The notes: generated from the letters alone by a model not told the origin. A DNA stretch of 64,000 nucleotides from Phaeosaccion multiseriatum (GCA_965112735.1 OZ218951.1:3658001-3722000); one strand, 5' to 3'. Shown: positions 50,142 through 61,547, counted from the first letter of the stretch. Program-made: numbers and translations.

Positions 50142-51978
50142 ATGAGAAGCGTCGCTGCGCTTTGTCTGGCCTGCTGGGCGGGGAGTGCAAATTGCTTTGT
50201 CCTGAATTCGCCAGCGCAGCTGAGCCGGGCACCTCTGGGATTTGCCAGGCCAGCAGGGGCAGCAGCCACGGTGGGCGTAGCAGCGGGGGCAGCAAGAGTG
50301 GGCCCCAGGTGCGAGCTGGAAGGACTTTTGCCTGGCGGAGGAGGGGAGATGCTCATTTTCCGCCTCTGTGTGTTCCCCCTCTGTCTCTGGGGTCTGGACG
50401 CGCTCCCCCCCCCCTCCTGTGTGCAGATGTCTGCCGTCAAGTAGGAGTATGTCCACCGCGGAGCCGGAGGTCGAAGAGTTCACAGATGCTATGTTGGACG
50501 AGCTGTTTGAGTTGGAGCAGGAGCCAGAAACATACCCAGACACCGAGCTTACGAGGAAGTACGGGCACTTGAGAGGTGCCGACATCAAGCCTGTGGGAGC
50601 GACTATGCAGGCCTTTAACAAGCTGGTGAGTGGAGCGCAGGGTGGGTTCGGCGGGCCTGTGGAATGCAAATGCCTTTCTGACTCTTTGTGTGTTTTGTGT
50701 GTTGGTTTGCATGGCTCTGCAGTACCGGCTGCCAGTCCTTCCCAACTACCGAGTCCTGGTGACGGAGATTCTTCAGAGCACACACCTTAGCGTTGTCGAC
50801 GCTCGATTTGGGTACGACGCCTTCTTTGCGTTCGGGCTAGTGAATGCTTACAACAGGTACGACAGAGACGAAGGGACGGGGGGGGGGGGGGGGTGGGGGG
50901 AGCGAATCGTATATGGTGAGTATGTTGTGTTTCATGCCTTCACCCCTCTCCTCTCGACTCTTTTTCGCGTTGCTCGGTGTTGCACTCCTTAGTTTGATGG
51001 GCTCGTACCCCCGCGGCCAGAAGGACGTCATCTTTGATGCCATCGTTCGGGCGCTCGACTTCGACACCGAGAAAGTGTTGGGAGATGCTGAAAAGCTCGG
51101 GGCTTTCCTGGAGGGAAAGACAGGAGACGACATGTTGAAAACTCTCCGCGGAGAGGGAGACGACGAGTACGCCGAGCGCTTCAAGGTACAGCACCGAAGC
51201 CTTCGTTTCTCATGATGTGACTACAGAAGTCTTCTCTTGCCCCCTTTCTCACATACGCACGATACACATACTCTGTCCATGTTTTTTGCTTCTTGATACC
51301 AGGTCATCTCGGGTCTTGGCATTGACTTCAAATACAACCGGATGTGGGCAATTGGCATGATCACGGCTATGAAGGCCGTGAACGTCGAACCCACCGAGGA
51401 TAGCGTGAAGGAGTGGTTTGACATTATCAACGTCAATGCCAAGGCGGGCAACGCTGACCTGGACCTGTTCAACGACTCCCTGGAGCGGATCGCGGAGGTG
51501 AGGGCGTCTCTTCAGTCTCTGAGAAGCGTGCTTGTCCGTTTGTGTTTTGAAGAATCTCACCTATCTGCTCAACCTGCTCAACAACCCCAGGCCGAGCAAA
51601 TGTACAAGGAGATTGAGATCCGCGAGAAGAAGAAGATGGCCGAGCGACTCGAGGAGAAGGTAAGGCTTTCTTTCATCATACCTTCGGGGAGCGGAGGGAC
51701 AGTATAACCCGCGACGCTGCACCTCACAGGGTTTTGTCTTTGTGTGTGGTTTTCTGAAGTCTTACCTCACAGGGCTTTGTTTGGGCTAGGGATTGTTTCT
51801 TTTGGTGGGCTTTTTTAGTCTTGTTGCCTTCCTCACAATGCCACCCCATCAAATCTCTCGTGCACAACAGGCGAAGAAGGCGCTTGAGGCAGCCAAGGAA
51901 GCAGAAGCGAAGGAGGCAGCAGTGCTAGCAGGAGGAGGCGAGGAAGACGCGGAGAAGACGGAGACAGCGGAAGAATAG
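50142..51978 (+). CDS. Thylakoid formation protein THF1 / Psb29
   Basis: Exon 1 carries MRSVAALCLACWAGSANC, then FVLN, a signal peptide plus plastid site. It splices in phase (VGPR+CLPSSRSMSTAEPEVEEF). The body matches Psb29/THF1: YRLPVLPNYRVLVTEILQST, VDARFGYDAFFAFGLVNAYN, LMGSYPRGQKDVIFDAIVRA and LERIAEAEQMYKEIEIREKK. The family supports PSII repair through FtsH and chloroplast vesicle or thylakoid formation. The C-terminal tail (AKKALEAAKEAEAKEAAVLA plus a Glu-rich end) is longer and more charged than in cyanobacteria. The next gene upstream is the plastid LysRS, in tandem, 253 bp away. Confidence 0.9.
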
Positions 51979-52439
51979 AGGTTTCGTCCCATGAGAGGAT
52001 ACCATAGAACATATACGGATTAGACATGTTACATGACCAACTCCTGGGAGGGGCTACGTCTTGGGTAAGCAAGGGGCCCCCCTTGAACGCTCTTTCCAAA
52101 ACTACTCCCCACACTTTATATATATATATATATATTTTGCAAAAAGCCTTTTGTGTTGTTCACTTGTAAGTGCCCTTGTGTTGAAGAGTGGAAAGAAAAA
52201 GTAGTTTTTCGAACAGCACGAGTTTACGAGTCGATAGGGCGAAAAACGTATTTCAAGTAGGGGAGGACAGGCAACCAGAAAGATCGGATGGAGGCAAGGA
52301 TAGGCCGCGCCGACTGACGCGAGGGCCCAATGGCCCCCGCACGGCCACGTAAGACGCTCACCCCACCGGGGGAGAGCAGCAATGGAGCACTCACAAAGTG
52401 AAAAAGGAGGCGACGCGAGTACAGCGTCGTAAGAGTTGC
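51979..52439. other. Spacer 3' of THF1
   Basis: AT-rich after the stop, with a (TA)n run near 52119-52135. No gene seen. Confidence 0.55.
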
Positions 52440-52576
52440 AGAAGAAAGTACGGCGCAGCACTTGGGCCCCAGACTGGCCTAGAAGCCTAGGCCTAGAGTC
52501 GAAATTTGGCCGGCCTAGGGGGGCCGCAGGCCCCCGGCCTAGGCCTGTTTTTGGCGCAGCCCCCCCGCCCTAGGAT
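52440..52576. repeat. Cluster of nested GC-rich palindromes (CCTAGG/GGCC cores)
   Basis: The segment GGCCTAGGGGGGCCGC, then AGGCCCCCGGCCTAGGCC, folds on itself almost completely. Further copies of GCCTAGGCC and GGCCGGCC lie just upstream. It directly abuts element B on its left side. Confidence 0.7.
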
Positions 52577-52765
52577 GACCCTGGACAAGATTACGGTGTG
52601 CGCCGGGACCGCAATCAGTAATCAGCCCCCAGCTGGCGCATAATCAGTACTCAGGCCGGCTGGTCACCGGCTGTAAGCAACCAGGCCGGCTGGCGCCGGT
52701 CATAATCAGAAATCAGGCCGGCTGCACCGGCCGTAATCAGTAATCAGATAATCTTGTCCAGGGTC
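52577..52765. mobile_element. Small TIR element with palindromic GC-core units (element B)
   Basis: A perfect 17-bp terminal inverted repeat (GACCCTGGACAAGATTA at 52577-52593, its reverse complement at 52749-52765) bounds 189 bp. Inside, three copies of a CAGGCCGGCTG..CCGG core are each followed by or joined to TAATCAG-type 7-mers, often doubled (TAATCAGTAATCAG). The plan equals element A at 446-677, although the termini and the 7-mer differ. The right end is translated as the C-terminus of the orphan ORF 52706-54133. Confidence 0.65.
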
Positions 52766-54133
52766 GACTCCCTCCCTCCCTCCCTCCCTCCCTCCCTTCC
52801 TCCCTCCCTCCCTCCCTCCCTTCCTCCCTCCCTCCCTCCCTCCCTCCCTCCCTCCCAATATGAGGGAGAGTACCCCAGAAGAAAGTAACCCAGAAGAAAG
52901 AATTTTCGACATCGACATCACGCTTTCTGCACTGGTCGCCTCTTGTGTGCCGCCAGAGGGCAGTATTGGTGCGGGGGCCGCTGCGACCATCGCCCTGCTC
53001 AGAGCAGTCGTAACCTGTATGCTCGACACGCCCTTCGCCAGCACGCTACCGCGTGGGAAAGACATCGTCGTCACACTCCCCGGTGGATCCTCTCTGTCTT
53101 TCGACAATATCGCTACATCAACACCTAGGAACGACAACACCTCTGCAGACGAGTGCAAGGCCTTCAACTCTCTCCGTTTCCGGGCAGACTTCTCCTGGGG
53201 TGTCATGTGCCTTCCTTCTCCCCTCTCGAGTTTTTTCTTGGTCATTCTGTGTTCCGTGTTGTGCAATCCCAGAGGAACGAGGGACATGGCGGCATTTGAA
53301 GAACAATCTGGCGTTAGTGAAGTGGAGGATGGAGGGGAATTAGATCGGAAGTAGGCACAGACGTTGCGGGAGGTCGATTTAGAGCTAACGGGAGCGCGGG
53401 GGTCAAGCAAAGGCAAACATGTCGGATTAGCCCTCGGTACGTGCCTGTTCTTGGATGACGTTGACGAGGACCCAGTTGCTGCTGCGGTGCTAAGAAGACC
53501 AGGGGCGAGAAGGGCGGAAGTGGTAGCGGCATCAGCAGCAGCAACAGTGGCCGCAGAAGCTGCGACCGCTGCGGCATCGATATCAGAAGTGGTGTGAACA
53601 TAGCTTGCTTTCCCCACTGCATTCCCTCCAGCTGTATCTCCAGCTCCAGCGGCTGGTAATGCGCTCCCTCCATCCTCTGGCCCTGCCCCTCGCATCATTT
53701 GAGGGGTGCCTCCATCCCCCGTACTTGAGGTTGGAAGTAAGTTTCCCAGATCAACGTTTACGGATCCTCGGGATCCTGCCTCACGACGCTGCGTTGCAGC
53801 TGCGGCTGCTGCTGCAGCTGCTGGTGGTGGTGCTGCTGCTGATTGGGAATCCCGATCCCCCCCGAGTTGCGGCTCCCCAGGACCCTGCGTAGCTGTTGCT
53901 TCTGTTGCTACTGGTGCTGCTGATGTTGCCGCTGCTGGTGCTGCTACTGCTTTGTCTTCTGCTTGTCCTGCTGTGCTTCTAGTCACCGGTACCATCGTCG
54001 CCGCCGCAAGCTTGAAAGAAAAAGGATTTGAATGCTTATGCTTATGCTGGGAACATCCAACGTGGTGGTGATGCGTCATGCCGCCAGCCTGTAGCTCTTG
54101 CAAGGGTGGTGGGTATCCTACGGAGACCCGCAT
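52706..54133 (-). CDS. Orphan Ala-rich ORF ending inside element B
   Basis: A single 475-codon open frame starts at the ATG at 54133 (MRVSVGYPPPLQELQ). It begins with a His/Lys-rich segment, continues with long Ala/Thr/Ser/Gly-rich stretches (PPPAAAAAAAAATQRREAGS), and has a more complex middle (SARKRRELKALHSSAEVLSF, LGVDVAILSKDREDPPGSV). It closes with GGRE repeats from the microsatellite and DPGQDYLITDYGRC from element B. I do not recognise it. The length argues for some coding history; composition, repeats and a competing plus-strand frame (52860-53354) argue for caution. It may be a young gene or a gag-like relic. Confidence 0.35.
   Translation of the reverse strand: MRVSVGYPPPLQELQAGGMTHHHHVGCSQHKHKHSNPFSFKLAAATMVPVTRSTAGQAEDKAVAAPAAATSAAPVATEATATQGPGEPQLGGDRDSQSAAAPPPAAAAAAAAATQRREAGSRGSVNVDLGNLLPTSSTGDGGTPQMMRGAGPEDGGSALPAAGAGDTAGGNAVGKASYVHTTSDIDAAAVAASAATVAAADAATTSALLAPGLLSTAAATGSSSTSSKNRHVPRANPTCLPLLDPRAPVSSKSTSRNVCAYFRSNSPPSSTSLTPDCSSNAAMSLVPLGLHNTEHRMTKKKLERGEGRHMTPQEKSARKRRELKALHSSAEVLSFLGVDVAILSKDREDPPGSVTTMSFPRGSVLAKGVSSIQVTTALSRAMVAAAPAPILPSGGTQEATSAESVMSMSKILSSGLLSSGVLSLILGGREGGREGGRKGGREGGRKGGREGGREGVDPGQDYLITDYGRCSRPDF
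52772..52856 (+). repeat. (CCCT)n microsatellite
   Basis: About twenty CTCC units with two CTTC interruptions immediately follow element B. On the minus strand the tract is translated as Gly-Gly-Arg-Glu repeats in the orphan ORF. Confidence 0.95.
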
Positions 54134-54373
54134 CGGGTTTCGGTACTTTAGTGAAGCATCAGCACGAGACCCCCCCCCCCCTTCCTGCGGGTTACCATAT
54201 GATACCCGCCCCTATTTTGTTACCTTTATCCCAAGTGAGTCGAAAGTGAGCACACGAGGCGAAGGCATATGGGTAGTACCGGGTGTCAGGACGCAGTGGA
54301 CTGAAAGATAAACTGAAATTTTCCTTCTCCCTCCCTCCCAATCTCTCCCAATCTCTCCTTCTCCACTAGAAAC

Positions 54374-56243
54374 ATGTCTGTTGTTCGAGTGGTGCGGTCG
54401 GCACTGGCTGCCGCGAGGGCTTCTCCACGGTATAGTGCGCCGCACCTGGGTGCTCTTTTAGTAGGAAGCGAGCAGCGCGATGGACGCCAAGGCGTTCTAT
54501 TGGCGGCCGCAGGCATGGCCGCTGCGCTCGGCGCAGGGCTCTCGTCCACCCAGTGCAAAAGTGAGTCGGGGGAGGGTAGCATCAGCAGTAGCAGCAGCAG
54601 CGCCAGCAGCGCCGGCACCAGCAGTACACCAGCAGCTGCAGGTCTGACCAGGGAGGACTCTCGCTCCGCCATGTGGCCAAGTAAGGAGCGTCCCAAAGCA
54701 GGGGGGCTCAAGATATTTAGCGGTCAGGTGAGTTGGATTCAGAGGTGCCAGCAGGGGGGCAATGGCGTGAGCATTAGAAAAGGATATTTCTCCACACTCC
54801 CTCTTCACGTGACTGTCTTCCGGTTTTCCTCAGCTGCAGCTTCGCTCAAGAGAGCAACATCTGGGGTGGAGAGCACCTTTTTAATGAATTGAATGCCCTT
54901 TCTCCGCAGGCCAATCCACTCCTCGCGAAAGAGATTGCGTCCTACCTTGGGATCAATCTCGGCAAGCTGGCCGTCTCCCGTTTTGCGGATGGTGAGGTGA
55001 ACGTCATGGTGGGCGAGAATGTGCGAGGCAAGGACGTCTACATCGTGCAGCCAACACACATGCCCGTGAACGAGAACTTGGTGGAGTTGCTTTTACTGGT
55101 AAGCTCGCAGTCTTTCGGCAGGGGAACCATTGCACACTCTCAAGAGAAAGTCGCACCTCATTTACGTCCGTTCCTTTGGCCTTGCCCTCCCTCTCCTCCA
55201 TGTCAGATATCCACCATGAGGCGAGCTTCGGCTCGACGAATCACTGCAGTGATTCCGTACTACGGATATGCTCGCCAAGACAGAAAAATGACAGCGCGGG
55301 TACCTATTTCTGCAGCTGATGTGGCCCGACTAATGGAGGCGATGGGAGTCGATAGAGTCGTAGCGGTAGATTTGCACTGTGGTCAGATCCAGGGCTTCTT
55401 CGGGCCGCGCGTGCCAGTAGACAACCTCGACGGTGGAATAATTGGCGTAGGCTACTTTGGGGATAAGGATCTCCACAATCCTGTCGTGGTGAGCCCAGAT
55501 GCCGGTGGCGTCTATCGAGCCAAGAAGTTCCGAGAGGTGAGCGTGGGGCGAGAAGCAAGCACAGCGAGCCTGCCCCTCTTCGCCCCCTCTTTCTCATCGT
55601 CTCTTGCTCGTCTCTCTCCCTCTGTGGGTGCCCATGACAGGGGCTACTTCACAAGTACGAGGTGGATGCGGGGCTGGCCATGATTATCAAGCAGCGCGCC
55701 AAGGCCAATGAAGTGGAGAAGATGGACCTTGTGGGAAATGTAAAGGACGGTGATTGCATCATTGTGGATGACATGATTGACACTGCAGGCACTCTGTGCA
55801 AGGCAGCTGAGGTGCTGAAGGAGCAGGGAGCGAGAAGGTGAGATCAACACGCCTCGTCTCGACCTCTCACACTCAGTCAGCGCGGAATGGGTTACGTACC
55901 AAGGTGCTCACCATGAATCTTCTCAATTGCGTCCATGACAGGGTGTTCGCTTTCGCTTCGCACGGCCTCTTCAACGGGCCGGCCAACAAACGATTGGAAG
56001 AAAGCGCCCTGACGGAGGTGAGCACATGATGCCGTAAGACACCCATCGCCAGCCACAGGACGCTCACGACTTTTTCCTCTTCCGTCCTGTCCTGTCTTGC
56101 AGGTCGTGGTTCTCAACACCATCCCATTGAGCGAGGAGTGCGCGAAGAACGACAAGATTGTGCAGCTCTCTGTGGCACACCTCGTCGCCCAAGCCGTCTT
56201 CAACATCCACAACAAGAAGTCCATAAGCGCGTTGTTCAAATGA
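54374..56243 (+). CDS. Ribose-phosphate pyrophosphokinase (PRPP synthetase)
   Basis: Exons 54374-54727, 54910-55098, 55207-55536, 55641-55837, 55942-56017 and 56103-56243 join in frame. The enzyme makes PRPP from ribose-5-phosphate and ATP for nucleotide, histidine and tryptophan synthesis. Signatures are LKIFSGQANPLLAKEIASYL, SRFADGEVNVMVGENVRGKD, PYYGYARQDRKMTARVPISA, MGVDRVVAVDLHCGQIQGFF and the PRPP loop DCIIVDDMIDTAGTL. A 118-residue N-terminal part (MSVVRVVRSALAAARASPRY ... Ser-rich) precedes the domain and looks like a mitochondrial, or otherwise organellar, presequence plus linker. It lacks a clear signal peptide. Confidence 0.92.
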
Positions 56244-56356
56244 GGGCCAGTTTCAGTTTCAGCTCGCTGGCCAGCGAAGAACCAACTGCTAAAGATCGAG
56301 TAATTTTTTTTCCCTCTTCTCCCCATTTCCCTCGTACTGATGAAGTACATCCCCAC

Positions 56357-59300
56357 ATGAGGGAGCCTCAGCCCTGGAAGGGTACAGTAGGGCTACTGCT
56401 AGTATTGTTGCTGTCTGTGGCTCTGAATTGGAGGCGTAGGGTCCTTTGTGACGCACAAGAGGATGGCGATTGGGGTGGATCTGCGCCGCGGAACGTCTCT
56501 GTTCCTCGTCGGTTGTCTGTGATTGCTACGGTTGGCCCCGCGCTCCGGGATCCTCTGTTTCGTCTGGCTGAATGCGATGCCGTCCCGAGAGATGTTGTCC
56601 AGAAAGGGGTTCCGGGGGGTGTGATCCCGGCGGGCGATGCCTCAAATGCCACGGCCCTGTTAGTCTCTGAGAATGCGCCGCAGGGGCGCTGCTGTCTGTT
56701 TCCCCGAAAGGAGGACAGTGACGCTTCACTCGACTTGGTCTCCAGGAAGAACGCGTTGCAAAGCCGCTTGAACTCCGGCTTGGTGGATTTGTTTTGCCTG
56801 CCAACGTTCATCGTTGCAGGGACCCAGAAGAGTGGGACGACTGCGCTGGCTGCGGTACTGGCGAGGCACCCACGAATTAAAATGGCGGCGCGCAAGGAGC
56901 TGCACTTTTTCGACAAGTAAGGGGATTGATTCCAGTACAAGTGCATGCCCCTGGTGCCTCCTCTCCCCAGCGAGACCCAAAGCTAAGCAACCCGCAATTC
57001 GCCAGAATGCCCTGTTCTCAGTGCAACGATGCCAAGACTGGCACTCGAGGGGCTGGGCCAGCAAGAGATATGGTCTTTTCTCCAGAAGCTAAGACCCAAT
57101 TGATGGGATACTACTCGAGAATGTTTCCCGAGCACACAGGCTTTACCCTGTCACCGTCAATGGACGAACGGAAGGTGGCCCAGGTGAGAGAGATGAGAAT
57201 GGCGCATACATACATATGTCTGCGTAGGGATTACGTGCAATGCTCTAACACTTTTCCCTCACGAGCAGCTGCACTTGGATTCGCGAAGCTTCGTTGCTGG
57301 GGAGGCGACACCGTTCTACTTGGCCAGTCCGGTAGCATGCCGAAATATAGCAGCCCTCATCCCAGACGTTCGGTTGGTGGTGCTCATCAGGTATGAAATG
57401 AAATGCATGACATCTGGCGGGAGAGAGCGCAGAGTGTGCTCGCATATTTATATTCTGTGCTTGTTTCCCCCCGTCCCCAACGGCGAAATATGCCCTGGCC
57501 TTTCTGAAACAACACTCCAAGGGACCCCGTCGAACGGGCGTACTCAGAGTACCAAATGAAGCTGCGGCGAGTGGAGGACCAACATAGATTTATAGACGCA
57601 ATGTCCAGGCCTGAGACCGCTCGGCAGATGCGAACATGCCTCCAGTCGCTCGCAAGTGCGTCTGCCTCAACAAAGCAGAAGGGGCTGGGTCCGGAATGGG
57701 CCAAGGATGTCACCGTATGTGCAGGTAGGTGGATCAGTGACTGGAATGAGATTTCATCATCTCTGGAGTGGCACGTACTACTCTACGAATCATAACACCT
57801 CTTTTTTCTCTGCCTTGTCCAATGCACAGGGGATGTGGCCAATATGCCAAAGTGGACAGAGTTCCTCGGGCCCGTGTTGATGTACGCTCGCAAATTGGCA
57901 ATCTTTGCAAAGGGTCATTTGAATGTCTCCTCGCAGACGGCAATCCATGCCACGCAGGTAGAATCCACGAGACTTATCCATTGGCTTGCTGGTGGTCCAC
58001 CTTTCTTGCTGACTTTCTCTCCATCCATCCATGGTCTTCGCATACGTGTCTGCTGTGCTGCTGCTCAGACGTACATCGCACAGACGTGCTTCCCGCAGGC
58101 CCTTGATTACTCCAAACCATCGTACAGGTGAGATACTTGTGGTGGAAGGGAAGGAAGCTCCCATGTTGTTCAAACTGTCCTGACATCCCCGGTAACTCAC
58201 CTGTGTCCCTGTGAATAGAGACGAGCGGATGAGGAGCGGGGCTTTCTCAGGCTGGGCAATGAAGAACAAGAAGGTGACAGTTCTACCGGATGGCTTTCAA
58301 GTCAACAGCAGCAGCCCGATTCTGAGCAACGGGACGTACACGTTCAACGAGTTCTGCTATACCCGCTTTGAGTCTCTTGCACCTCTAAAAAAGGTGATGG
58401 TTGGAGAGGTGAGCAACCAGCGCACGCAGTTTGTGCCGTTCGTACACGTACAATATTTGCTTCCGTAGCGCCTCCTTACAAGCAGGTCTGCCCTTGGTAT
58501 TCTCTAACCTGTGTGCTCTCTAGATGAAAGCCATGGCGTCGTGCTTCACAGCGGCGACTGCCAAGGCCCCCCCCGACGCCGACCCCCTCGACGTTTTTGA
58601 GAGAGAAATACCGCTGTGCATTTCGCCCACAGCCGGGATTTCTCAACAGTACATCTATCGTAGCCTCTACGGCATTCAGCTAAAACGCTGCCATAAGGTG
58701 GGTGGCACACTGAATGGACGACCGCCCCTCACTATCACAGTAAAAGCCTCACGCCAAAGCGCCTTCCTCTTTGGGCCCCACTCGATTGAGTAGTACATCC
58801 CCCAGGAACAGATTTTGGTCATGGAAAGTGACGACTTGAAGGACCGGTGAGTCGAAAAGCCCCCTTCTTCCGACGGGATGCGGCTGTACGTCGTATGTAT
58901 GTGGGGGGGGGGTGGGGGGGTAGGTGAGCCGCCCTCGTTTCCGCACGTCCTACAGGTGTCGGCATCTGTTCGCCGCTCACGCCACTCACTCAGAGGCAAC
59001 TCTTGCGACAGTATCAGAAGTTGACGCGTACGCTACCCCTTCTTGACGGACACCTCCTCTCCATCAATCAGGCCGGAGACGGCGTACCCCAGGATTCACG
59101 CGCACATAGGCGTTCACGACTTTGAGTACGGCACCGTCGATGAGTCCCTCATAGAGGTACGTTTGGCCGCCGGCCAGGCCAGTCTTTATACCCTCGCCAT
59201 GAAAGGTCGCGCACGTCTGAAAAACTGTTCTTGTCGCCGCCAGGAACAACTCGCACACATGTTCCCAGACTTTGGAAAGAAGACCGGTTGGAGACTGCAC

Positions 59301-59414
59301 AGCGAGTACCAGGGTCTGCTACCGCCAGATCTTGAGGAAGAGATGCGGCTCTTTTTCCGAAAGCACAACGAGATGCTAGCCCGCTACCTCGGAGTTACCC
59401 TGCCGTGGGGGTGA
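56357..59414 (+). CDS. Type II membrane carbohydrate sulfotransferase
   Basis: A multi-exon gene begins at 56357 (MREPQPWKGTVGLLLVLLLS), with a short cytosolic tail and one signal-anchor helix. After a stem, the 5'-phosphosulfate-binding loop FIVAGTQKSGTTALAAVLAR and the 3'-phosphate motif VVLIRDPVERAYSEYQMKL show a PAPS-dependent sulfotransferase of the Golgi heparan/chondroitin type. Later conserved parts are CHKYIPQEQILVMESDDLKD and the C-terminal LRLFF-like EEEMRLFFRKHNEMLARYLG. It should sulfate cell-wall or secreted polysaccharides in the Golgi lumen; the acceptor is unknown. A Cys-rich insertion (CSQCNDAKTG) lies between the PAPS motifs. The 3' end converges on Mo25. Confidence 0.85.
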
Positions 59415-59567
59415 TGGTGGTCTGTGAGCCTCTTCCACCGCCGGAGAGAGCGGACGCGTGCTGCTCTGTTGCTCTGCCGCCCGCTGCTCTGCTCTGCTCT
59501 GCTCTACCAGGACGTCTGGCCAGGCGACGCCCTGCGCTAGACAACAAACACTCCTTGAGAAGAAGCC

Positions 59568-61143
59568 TCACCGCTGCGCCTCATCTTCTGGCGTTTCTTG
59601 CTCCCTTTCCTCCGTATCAGCACATTCTGCTGGGGCTTCGAGCTGCTCCAAAGTGCTGATGAGAAGCTCCTTCTCAGCTCGAAATTGGTCATCATCCTGA
59701 GTGTTATGGGACATTCGAGGGGGTTTCTGAGTGGATGCCCGCCTCTAAAATAGACGATGCCCACTCCCCCCACCCCCTCTCACGCTCGAAATTCTCCCGA
59801 GACTTACTTTGTCATTGTGGAACTTCTCCAGGTAGGTTGCAAGCTTCTCCCGATTGTTGATGAGGATTTTGGTAATGTCAGTGGGCTTCTTGGGGTTTGC
59901 CACGAACACTTTGAACACATGGAACGCCTCAAACTGAATGTGAGAGCTGTTGTCGCGCAGCAGATTCATCATCATCTTTAAATTGTCCTTGTTGCTGATA
60001 TACCTCATCATCACCTGAGACGAGAAGGGGGGTGGGGTGGGGGGGGGGGGGGGGCAGGGGGCAATGGGACATGACTGTTTTGTCGCAGCTTCAAAACTTA
60101 ACAAAGGTGCAAACCTTGAAGTTGTTGCGATCCAAAAGGAGCTCCCCGAGAAGCTTCAGACTCTGGCGGCGAGTCACGTAGTTGTCGCTCGACAAGAGCA
60201 TGTTATACTTGGAGAAAACGTCTTCAAATTTCTCCTGGCGAGCAGTAGCAGCACACGATAGGTAGATCATGCAAGTAAGAATACGAGTGGGGTTCTTGCC
60301 TTGAGGGAGAGAAGCCAAACTCACCTCAAGAAACGCTTTTGCTACTTCTTTATTGCGCGTGAGGAGCTCGCGAAAGGTGGCAAATGCATCGCTGCTATCA
60401 TCGAAGGTGGGCAGGTGTAGATACTGATCGAAGAACAGCCAGAAGGTTTCGTGGTAGAGAATTGATTTCGTCAAGAAATCCCATCGTATGCACTCGCGAA
60501 GCATCTGCGAGGGGTTGGCAAAGGAAGGTGAGCCAAGGTGAGTTAAGATGAGGGATGGGGGGAGAAGCTTGTGTGATAGCGGCACTTGCGGACACACCTG
60601 GCCGCATAGCAGAGCAATGTCTGGGTTTCCATACGCCCCAATCATGTTGGTAATCATCGTCCGATCCTTGTCCTCCCCCACGTAATGGGCGAATCGCTCA
60701 TATTTGCGCACCAAGTTGTTGAAAATCTGCAGCAAGGGAGGGATAGCACGCATTAAGGAGAGAGACACCGCCCTTCTAATCGCTCTAATGCTCAGCGCCG
60801 AGGCTGGCGCTTCAGACCTGCGCAACGTCTTTTCGTGCTTCAAACGGCACGGCTTGGAGGCCTCCGATCATACGCGGCATGACATCAGAGCTGACAATGG
60901 CGTCGCAAAGCTCGTCGCACTTCTCCTTCACAGCCTCTTCCTCTTCGCCGCCATACAGAATCTGATCAGGAGTAACCGAGAGGAACGTTTAGACCAAGGA
61001 CCCGACTGGGGGGAAGGAGCTCTACCAACCTGTTTCATTTGCACCAAGCGCTTCGACAGGGCCTCGTCATCGTGTGCATCCAAGGCCTGCCCCGCCAAGC
61101 GCACGAGAACGTCTGGGTTCTTCTTCTTCCGAAGCAACATCAT
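59568..61143 (-). CDS. Mo25 / CAB39 scaffold protein
   Basis: Exons assemble into a complete Mo25 helical-repeat scaffold, which activates STE20/GCK-type and NDR/LKB1 kinases. Conserved segments are [100 protein letters not shown] and [20 protein letters not shown]. The last exon ends PEDEAQR. The start is the ATG at 61143 ([11 protein letters not shown]); it lies less than 100 bp from the AT-rich foldback element, so the promoter or 5' UTR is likely within or next to repeat DNA. Confidence 0.9.
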
Positions 61144-61212
61144 TTTCAAAGAAATGAGCTCAGGAAAATCGAAGAAGTATGTCAGCAGTTTTTATGTCAA
61201 GGAGGAAATTTT

Positions 61213-61547
61213 CTGTAATTTCACAATTTGTGGCACTTTTTACGTCCAATTATTACGCCCCATTAATTTTTTTTTACGGCAAATGACGACTTTTTTTACG
61301 ACGTTTGACGACGTTTGACGACGCTTTAGCCCCCTATTTGACGCCCTTTTACGCCCTTTTACGCCCTTTTACGCTCTTTGACGCCCTTTTATCTTTATTC
61401 GCCTTAATTTCGTCGAAAAAATATCACGTAAAAAAAATTCACGGAAGAGGGCGTAAAAGGGCGTAAAAGGGCGTAAAAGGGCGTAAAAGGGCGTCAAATA
61501 GGGGCGTAATTGGGCGTAAAAAGTGCCACTCAACCGCGAAATCACAG
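61213..61547. mobile_element. Foldback element 1 (GACGTTT / GGGCGTAAAA arrays)
   Basis: The termini match as imperfect inverted repeats of about 48 bp: CTGTAATTTCAC...GTGGCACTTTTTACG on the left and its relative CGTAAAAAGTGCCACTCAAC, then CGCGAAATCACAG, on the right. Inside, a left array of TTTGACGACG and CCCTTTTACG units faces a right array of GGGCGTAAAA units. The whole could fold into one long hairpin. There is no ORF. Confidence 0.7.

Noticed and set aside
52860-53354. Plus-strand ORF of 164 codons overlapping the orphan minus ORF
   Set aside because: No family similarity and a shorter frame; kept only as a competing possibility in the note on the minus-strand ORF.
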